The notes beneath the pieces were generated by a model that was not told the origin of the DNA, did not search any database, and saw only the letters and a list, made by a program, of their open reading frames with translations. Shown here piece by piece: positions 57,062-64,000 of a stretch of DNA of 64,000 nt. Position 1 is the stretch's first letter. Each line of letters starts with the position of its first letter. The stretch is from Siphonodentalium dalli. Its lineage: Eukaryota > Mollusca > Scaphopoda > Gadilida > Siphonodentaliidae. Both the position numbers and the translations under genes were made by a program. The stretch spans positions 89,642,618 to 89,706,617 of the forward strand of contig CP136069.1 in the NCBI GenBank assembly GCA_032622095.1, given 5' to 3'.

Positions 57062-57919
57062 CAGGCCTGGCCCTTTGAAATTGGAAGGAGGGCAATGATC
57101 GCCCTCCTTAATTTATCCCAGGAGGGCTATTTTATCTGACCATATGATGCGAAGCATCATCAGAGGCGAGCGGGGGGTGAGCTTGAGAGGGGGTGTCCCC
57201 CTCTCATGATTAGGGGGGTCCGGGAAATTTTTAATATGTAGTGTCCCTGAGAGCGATTCTGGCATATATTTGTGGATTTTGTTCAGTGTTTCTTGAGGGA
57301 AAAAATGTAGTTTTGTGTGACCCACATTATGTGAGTAAAGGGGGGATGCCCTATAGCAGAAGAGTCCACAATTAGAGGTACCATGTCTTACCCACCGGAA
57401 GCTGACATAAGCTAATGATAGGTAGAGCACTCTGCTGTATAGGCAGTTTCTGATATAGTCATAAAGAGTAGGAAAATAAAAGATAGCAGAAACCCAGAGA
57501 ACACATACAAATTTCGTGTTATGATTTATATTTCATAATAATATTTAATTTAATCATTGTATGATCAAAGTTATGTGAAAAAGAAATAATCAAAAAAGCG
57601 AGGCCCCCTGGTCATTTCTGTAAATTTAGTACCCGTGAGGTCTCCATGTCGTTACTGTACATTTATTAACCACGAGTTTCCCAATCCGGATCCCCCGTCT
57701 TTGTAAAATAATTGCGCTTAACATGTATATGCATATGTAAACCATAATATTTATATACTTATTAAAAGATACCAACACTGAAATTTTTTTTTCTTCTTTT
57801 TTTTTTCTTCTTTTTTTTATTATACTTACGCGAGGAGGGCGATAGGCGCCCTCCTTATTTTAATTTCAGGCGGGCAGAGGCGGGCGAGGGCGATCGCCCG
57901 CCTTAAAAGGCCAGGCCTG
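57062..57919. mobile_element. DNA transposon with CAGGCCTGGCC ends and 7 bp TSD
   Basis: The ends CAGGCCTGGCCCTTT and AAAAGGCCAGGCCTG are inverted repeats. The target duplication is attaacg (57055-57061 and 57920-57926). Subterminal ggagggcgat/atcgccctcc motifs occur in both orientations. The uninterrupted target in a sister repeat (complement of 55490-55510) confirms the insertion point. It is 858 bp. The - strand frame at 57113-57430 is unrecognised. A thymine-rich stretch is at 57785-57820. Confidence 0.82.
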
Positions 57920-59128
57920 ATTAACGTAACTTTTAATCGGCCAAATTGCATCAAACTTCACATATCACTAGTTTACATATAGACCATTTTACAGATAGCG
58001 AGAATGATGCATTGTGGGCCAGAAAGTATCCAAACAAAGCCACGTGCTTTTCGGCCGCATGCATTTACTATGGGGGATTTAGGGTGGGTCTATAAAACTA
58101 ATTATAAAACTTTGGTATATGTCATAGTTTACGCGAGAAATTTTAAACACATATCAGGGACATGTGCCCCTTCTAGAATGTTCAAAAACATTTCCAGTTG
58201 CTTGTCGTATTTTAATTGATTTTATGCGATGAAATAATGCGAAAATTCAGAAAATTGCACTAATTTCTCAATATTTTGCGGTTTTAGTAAACGCCCGATA
58301 AAAGTCGTTCTATTGGGAATTTTGACACCAAATTTTCAGAGAATATAGAGTAAACACAGTACTATCGGAATATCATAAAGGAGTTCTGTGCATTTGGTAT
58401 TAATTAACCCTCAGACTGCCGAAGCTGCCGTCAATAAATTCGCTTTTTCGTGTTCGACGAAAATGAAACTTAATTGTCTGTTTAAAGGTCCCATTTTCGT
58501 GTCGAATGGTGATAGAATCTCCATTTGTCAAGTTCATGGATAAATTACATCACACTTAATCGGCTTATGTCCGCGGCCATAAACCTGTGTTTTTATAACA
58601 ATTTATTTGAGACAAACTGTTGCGCGCATATATACGCAGCAGTCGGCGCTTATCAGTTGAAGTTAATAATCGTGAAGCCTGTGTAACACATGTTCAAATA
58701 CAACGGAGAAAAAAAATACGTGACCAATGAGCATTCACAAAACAATATATATACATCAGTTTTGAAAACGAGTAAAAATGATTATAAATGAAAACACTCT
58801 TTATCGTGTACCGGCGCTTTTGCGCAAGAAGGTTTTTAATGGACGCAATCATTGGATTTTGTTCTAGGCTTAAAAAAACAAACAATACAAAATGTGTTCA
58901 AACTTCCTCTTTTGAAAGTTGAAGTAAAACATCACGGGTGTTGTTACAGTCTATTGTGATTCTTTGGTGAACACAAGTCATACTTTGCCAAATTCATGCC
59001 GTATATCACACATGTTTAGTATACATGACATGTCGTCACTTTCGGTGAATTGTTGAAACACAAGTGAGAACATCTAACGGAAGTTTTATGGGGTATATAA
59101 AATAGAAGCATGGCCAGTTGATGTACAG

Positions 59129-59532
59129 ACAGCGAACTAAAAACCTTCCTAAACGACCGTGGTGTTCCATCAACTAGACGAAAAAAAGATGAGAAAGTGC
59201 AGCTAGCCGAGTTGGCACACAAACAGAAATCTCCAGTTATTCAGTCGGCAGATGGTCAACAGAAAACGGTTAATACCCAAAAAGCGAAGTTGTTATGCCT
59301 GGAGTTTTTGTTGTCTCTTAATAAATGCTCAGATTCTACATACAACGAAGATGTGAAATTCAAGATTTTTCGCCAGATAGATCCAAAGAAATACTTTGTT
59401 GAAATCTCTTGCCACATTTTGCTGTATTTATGCAAAACGTGCATTTCCATCTTAACACATCGATGTAGATTGAAAACGACATATTTGCGGTCATGTAATG
59501 CGAACATAAACGCTCCGTTTTATATGGTATAA
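59129..59532 (+). pseudogene. SAP-like domain frame of a transposon-associated protein
   Basis: After a possible acceptor (gttgatgtacag, ending 59128) the frame runs to a stop at 59532. Its first part, SELKTFLNDRGVPSTRRKKD followed by EKVQLAELA, has the helix-turn-helix pattern LKxFLxxRGVxxxxxKxxxVxxLA of SAP-type domains. Such domains are common in THAP/YqaJ-type mobile-element proteins of marine invertebrates. It continues with a helical LLCLEFLLSLNKC-containing stretch and KFKIFRQIDPKKYF. It lies inside the THAP transposon, on the strand opposite to the THAP exon. No intact catalytic domain follows, so it is probably a dead fragment. Confidence 0.45.
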
Positions 59533-59634
59533 AATGACCTTCCAAATTACTCTAAACTTGCAAGTATTTTTGTAGGAAATCAATAAACTTATAGTACATG
59601 TACGAATATTCATATCAAATTAAATAATACTCAC

Positions 59635-59693
59635 GTTTCTGGGTTACGTCGGTCATTATTGCAACCGAAAACTGCACAGCGATTTGAAGGCAT
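59635..59693 (-). pseudogene. THAP zinc-finger first exon (transposase N-terminus)
   Basis: On the - strand, ATG at 59693 begins MPSNRCAVFGCNNDRRNPE and meets a good donor (gtgagt, 59634-59629). M-P-x2-C-x-V-x-GC-x-N is the start of the C2CH THAP DNA-binding domain used by P-element-like and Kolobok transposases and by host THAP proteins. The following exon with the second half of the finger (AVPTY-like motif, C-x-H) was not found downstream on this strand, so the protein is incomplete. The context, inside a long inverted-repeat element, argues for a transposase rather than a host gene. Confidence 0.6.
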
Positions 59694-61129
59694 TTTCAAT
59701 TTATGATTTTGTAAGGGTAGTAGATGGGCACGAAGCGAAGTGATTTTGTTGAATGAGAGTAGAAGGGTGCGAAGCGCCCGGGATGGTCGAAAAGTTCGAG
59801 AGATCTTCTCCTTCACCCCGGTGATTTTGTTCTCCAAACCAAGTCGCATATATAGCAGGCAGTGGCGGCATTTTCAGACAACTTTTGAAGAAACCCTAGC
59901 ATATGGATTAGGTTCAACATGTCACAATAGACATGAAAGAGTATCACCTCGCCCTCTCACATGCTTCAGTTGTCAGTTAAAACATGAAGTTTTTCATAAA
60001 ACAGTTTCATTTTCGTGAAACGCATGCGAAGCCAGATGTGCGAAGAGAGAATTTATTGACGGCAGCTTCGGCAGTCTGAGGGGTAATTAATCCCAAATGC
60101 ACGGAACTCCTTTACGATATTCCGATAGTACTGTGTTTACTCTATATTCTCTAAAAATTTGGTGTAAAAGTTCCCAATAGAACGACTTTTATCAGGCATT
60201 TACTAAAACCGCAAAATATTGAGAATATTAAAAACCGTCTTGTGCAAAAGCGCCGGTACACAATAAAGAGCGTTTTCATTTATAATCGTTTTCAAAACTG
60301 ATGTATATTGTTTTATGAATGCTCATTGGTCACGCTATTTATTTTACGTAGTTTTTTTCTGTTGTATTTGAACATTTGTTACACAGGCTTCACGATTATT
60401 AACTTCAACTGATAAGCGCCGTCTGCTACGTATGCACGCAACAGTTTGTCTCAAATAAATTGTTATAAAACACAGGTTTATGGCCGCGGACATAAGCCGA
60501 TTAAATGTGATGTAATTTATCCATGAACTTGACAAATGGAGATTCTATCACCATTCGAACCGAAAATGGGACCTTTAAACAGACAAGTTTCATTTTCGTC
60601 GAACACGAAAAAGCAAATTTATTGACGGCAGCTTCAGCAGTCTGAGGGTTAATTAATACCAAATGCACAGAAAATCGCATAAAATCAATTAAAATACGAC
60701 AAGCAACTGGAAATGTTTTTGAACATTCTAGAAGGGGTACATGTCCCTGATATATGTTTAAAATTTCTCGCGTAAACTACCGTATGACAGATACCAAAGT
60801 TATAATTAGTTTTATAGACCCACCCTAAATCCCCCATAGTAATTAAATGCATGCGGCCGTAAAGCACATGGCTTTGTTTGGATACTTTCTGGCCCACAAT
60901 GCAACAGTCAAAATGGTTATCTGTAAAATGGTCTATAGTACACACACACACACGCCTGACACCATTATAAACTTTATTTCATATATTTCCGTCTTTTAAT
61001 TGTTTTCGGTTGTGTTCGGTTATGTTCGGTTGTGTTCGGTATTCATAGTGACCCCTGTCTGTGTGTGTGTAAGCAGCTTTAGCACGTATTGTCTCCTGTG
61101 ACTGTGTTGTCCATATTTGTTTTGTTTGG

Positions 61130-61640
61130 TAGTACTAGTACTAGTCACAACCCAAAAGGGTTGTTTTACGGTATTGCGTATGTGACGTCAGTAATTTCTA
61201 TACCCCATCAACATGAAAAAATTGTTTTTACATCTGGGCGATTCAGACCTATGGGGCCCTATGGTGGCCGCCATGTTGGAATAGAATTGACAAATTAATA
61301 AAACGAATTTATTTTACTTCTTCGATCAGCCTCCCCATAGCAACACTATTAAATTTGAAACACAAAATCAACCTTATTCAAAATTAAATGCTTAATGTGG
61401 ATTTAGCTGACACGGGCGCATAGCATTCGGCAAACCTCGCCAGATTCCGTACCGTTAAAGTTTGAATATTACGTCACCTGGCAGGCCATAGCAACGTTGG
61501 AAATGATGACGTAATTTCTTTACAAAATGGTGGCGCTCTCTTATTTGCGAAATTTGAAATTGAATTGCTTGTTATTGTTATCGCTCGTATTTTAAATGTA
61601 CAACGGTATCACAGCACGTAAGCGTTAAGAACAAACGATA
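61130..61640. promoter_or_regulatory. Possible TATA-less promoter or enhancer: CRE, YY1-like and X-box-like motifs
   Basis: A perfect CRE palindrome TGACGTCA is at 61183-61190, with CRE half-sites (ttacgtcacc about 61470, gatgacgtaa about 61506). YY1-like motifs are gccgccatgttgg (61267-61279) and aaaatggtggcg (about 61525). Two ccatagcaac RFX half-sites lie near 61336 and 61487. This density in an otherwise repeat-free segment suggests a promoter. No downstream first exon was identified on either strand, so the target gene is unknown. Confidence 0.35.
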
Positions 61641-62929
61641 AAGCACAAGCGATTAGCGAAGATAGCACAACGAGCCCATTACTGGAATGACTTTAGAGTC
61701 AAAGCAGTCAAAAGAAGAAGAAGAACAACAACACTAGAACTTGTTTTGAACTTGGAAGTTTAAAAGTGAAAATCAGTCATTCGGAAAGAAACTCAATGAC
61801 GAATCTGTGACTGACAAAAATATGAAAATGAAGGTCACTGGGGTGAAATGTGGACTGGTCTGTGCAGACTGATCACCACGGCGATTTGACTTGTTCTGTT
61901 ATTGTTCAATTTTAAGTTTGTTTTCACCTGCCGGACTGGTTAGACTTAGACTTAAACTTAGAGTTGCAACTGCAAGCGGCAAATTGTTCAGTCTACTAAC
62001 TAACTACTTCTCTAAATAGTAAATTTAATTGTTAATATATCAAACACTGTCAGGTCAAGCCTCAACTTGGGTCAAGGAAATCAGAAAATGGAGATTTTAG
62101 AGCTGACTCATTTACTCATTTACTCAGTATAGACAGTATAGTTCAGTCATGAACCGTTGAACGTAGCACGTAGCTGGAACTTGTGGAAGCAGTATCCAGT
62201 GAAAGCGGTCATGTGGCCTTCTAATCTAATAATATTAGGATTGTATTAGTCAATTTAGTGATTACAGATTAGTAAATTTAGTTATCAACGACTTCAGGCT
62301 CAGCCTCACCCACTCACTGTGAATGTGACTCAGGTCAAAATTCAATTCTAACCATCTACAGAGCAGTCAACACACAGATGTAACAAACATGTAAAGCCCA
62401 GTGAATTGGTGACTAACAAAGTGAGTCGTTTATCTTCTTGTTGAGTGAAGGAAAAGAAGAACATCTCCCAATCCCACTTGGTCTCGGCACACTGCAGAGT
62501 TCATGCAGTGACTGGTGAGAGGATATGCTTCTGGGCCAACTTTCCATCTGTGTGTATGAATTGTTTCATGTGATGGACACATCAAGTTAAATATAATAAT
62601 TATAATGCATGGTGATTAGTTTTAGCATTCTCACATATTAAATAATTCATTATTTTAACACTGTGTTCTCGATTTAAACCTTAAGCATTAAGCGGGAGCT
62701 TGACCAGCATGGCTAGCATATATATTAACGAGTGGCTATTTGTGGAAAAATTATTAAATATAGCCCTGCGTACTTGCTATTGTCGACTTGACACATTGGG
62801 ATTGGAATAATATGTATGCTAAATATAATAATTCCAGGCCAACTTAGTTGAACTATCACGACCTTCTTGTTATACATGTACATGACTAATGAGGCAATCG
62901 TATAAATGTTTAATCTAGTAGCATTTTCT
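61641..62929. other. Stretch with no recognised exon, possibly 5' untranslated
   Basis: It is low in repeats and relatively balanced in composition after the putative promoter. No coding frame or clear donor could be assigned. Confidence 0.4.
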
Positions 62930-64000
62930 CAGACCATGCCATGAATATCTATGTATCTATGCCCATCAAGAATGATATATTCCACCAGTACAAAGTTTTT
63001 GCTGTTGCGATAGGGAAGTAACTAGTACAGTTAATAAATTATGGAGTACCTTTCATTAATACTGTGTGTCATAGAATGTGAAGATCCAACTTTGAAATGG
63101 CAAGATTTAAATGACTTTGTGGTGGATTTTCCTTTGCGTCCCTCATACTAATGTCATTCCTCCTGGGCAATTATTAAAATGTTTATATACTATCAGATGC
63201 CTAACAATAGTGTCAGCATGTGCCGCATGATTAGTAATTTCAGATAAAATTCTCAACGATCATTAAGTTTTTTCGCATAGAGACATATATAGAATTAAAG
63301 GCACGTGCGGCCTTAATTGTCGAAAATATTCATATTTGTTCCAAACTCCGTAAACAGAAAAACATTAAAACGCATACAGTTCCGTTCATATATACCATGA
63401 CCATCGCGTAAACAGCATGTTATAATAAAGACCTATTATATTTGACATAAGCAAGAGTCTGATTGTGTTACAGAAGACAGCACAATGCTACTGGCTAATC
63501 ACACACAAATGGCATAAATGCTCTTTATTAGTTCCATATCAGGTATTCACCAACGAAGAACGCTCTTTATGTTTACCATCATAATATAAACAAACACCAG
63601 AAAGGTAACTTTTATGCTTTTGTTTACATAACAATGGTCAAACAAATGACCATAACATACTGTTTATGCGATATTTCTTATTTGTATACGGACAAAGTCT
63701 ATCTACATTTTGATGTTCTTTATGTTTGTGGCGGTTTTTGACGGGTGGAAATATTTTCACAGGATACCCACCGCCAAGGCCAACCGTGTCTTTAAATTGA
63801 AATAGAATTAAATTTCAATCAATATTGTTAATTTCAGTCTAGGTCTCCGCTATCACTATTATTGACCATCACAATGCTTAGACATCTGAGAGTACGATAT
63901 AAGCTCACAAAAGTCATGAACAAGCATGCAATCTCGAGCTGGGACCACCCTTAATACTTGTTTCTCATCATCTACTTCACAGAAGGGGTCACCCCTAAGT
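62930..64000. mobile_element. Family H-related sequence, interrupted, running off the window
   Basis: At 62934-62993 ccatgccatgaatatctatg and tatattccaccagtacaaag match the left arm of family H. At about 63925-63950 gcaatctcgagctgggacca matches the inner arm. The middle (63010-63840) is unrelated AT-rich sequence, probably an insertion. Confidence 0.5.

Larger units (their letters stand above)
57979..60936. mobile_element. THAP-domain DNA transposon relic, large inverted repeat
   Basis: The ends TATAGACCATTTTACAGATA and its near-complement ATCTGTAAAATGGTCTATA bound about 2.96 kb. Arms of about 250 bp are nearly complementary (ctatgggggatttagggtgg / ccaccctaaatcccccatag, aacatttccagttgcttgtc / gacaagcaactggaaatgtt). 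A second inverted block (about 58270-58670 against 60020-60220 and 60470-60660) shows internal rearrangement. The interior carries a THAP N-terminus on the - strand and a SAP-like frame on the + strand (next entries). The target duplication is short (TA or TAT). Superfamily is uncertain between P-like and Kolobok-like. Confidence 0.7.
55311..61066. mobile_element. Foldback-like element: long inverted arms of about 205 bp repeats
   Basis: The left arm (55311-56150) begins ggtctgtctgtgcgggtcac, then atgaataccggacacaaccg. It consists of about four units (gaataccgaacacaagttca at about 55571, 55777 and 55984, spacing about 205 bp). Each unit has agttcggcaagatggcggcc and aagttagtgatatgtgaag. The right arm is the complement, ending ttcggtattcatagtgaccc and ctgtctgtgtgtgtgt at 61066. 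It is now in three pieces (56751-57061, 57920-57980, 60935-61066) because two transposons inserted. About 600 bp of unique sequence (56151-56750) separates the arms. No protein of its own was recognised. Confidence 0.7.

Overview
This is AT-rich, intron- and repeat-dominated nuclear DNA from an animal, most likely a marine invertebrate. The long arrays of about 160 bp monomers with GACG-rich tails and terminal hairpins resemble elements described from bivalves and other molluscs, but the species cannot be fixed from the sequence. There are no operons, rRNA, recognisable tRNA or CRISPR arrays. One 100-N assembly gap lies at 53161-53260. Nearly all short open frames are chance frames inside repeats.

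Two real genes are visible. (1) On the + strand, four consecutive exons (1548-1679, 4708-4812, 6294-6503, 8957-9646) in phase 0 encode 378 residues of a FAM69/DIPK1-type divergent protein kinase. It is an ER type II membrane protein with a cysteine-rich lumenal part and an EF-hand-like loop. Its first exon lies upstream of the window or was not found. (2) On the - strand, five exons (52533 down to 37338) with matching splice phases encode the C-terminal 165 residues of an EEIG1/EEIG2 (FAM102) homologue, including the stop codon. The exons for its N-terminal C2 domain are not visible and should lie to the right, or in the gap. A possible promoter with CRE, YY1-like and X-box-like motifs sits at about 61.15-61.6 kb, with no assignable gene.

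The rest is mostly small DNA transposons, many nested. They can be sorted by target-site duplication (TSD): hAT-like with perfect 8 bp TSDs (11335-11763, 14021-14469, 24323-25181, 27612-28205, 30931-31656, 48518-49829, 50455-51578); Tc1/mariner-like palindromes flanked by TA; three or four palindromic families that all begin TTAA-CCCTTTC and end GAAAGGG-TTAA (piggyBac-like); elements with CAG...CTG ends and 7 bp TSDs (7469-8659, 25744-26563, 57062-57919); a TTAA-flanked MITE (16702-17220); and a THAP-domain transposon relic (57979-60936) inside a 5.7 kb foldback-like element (55311-61066). Two sequence-unrelated array types with about 160 bp periods (16.5-21.4, 38.8-40.6 and 43.6-44.8 kb) share one architecture and are Helentron/pearl-like candidates. 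A 2 kb inverted array with long poly-C tracts occupies 53.26-55.26 kb, and a LINE 3' end lies near 32.6-33.3 kb.

The two genes show no evident functional link. Their introns carry the mobile elements, and the nesting gives a readable relative chronology of insertions.
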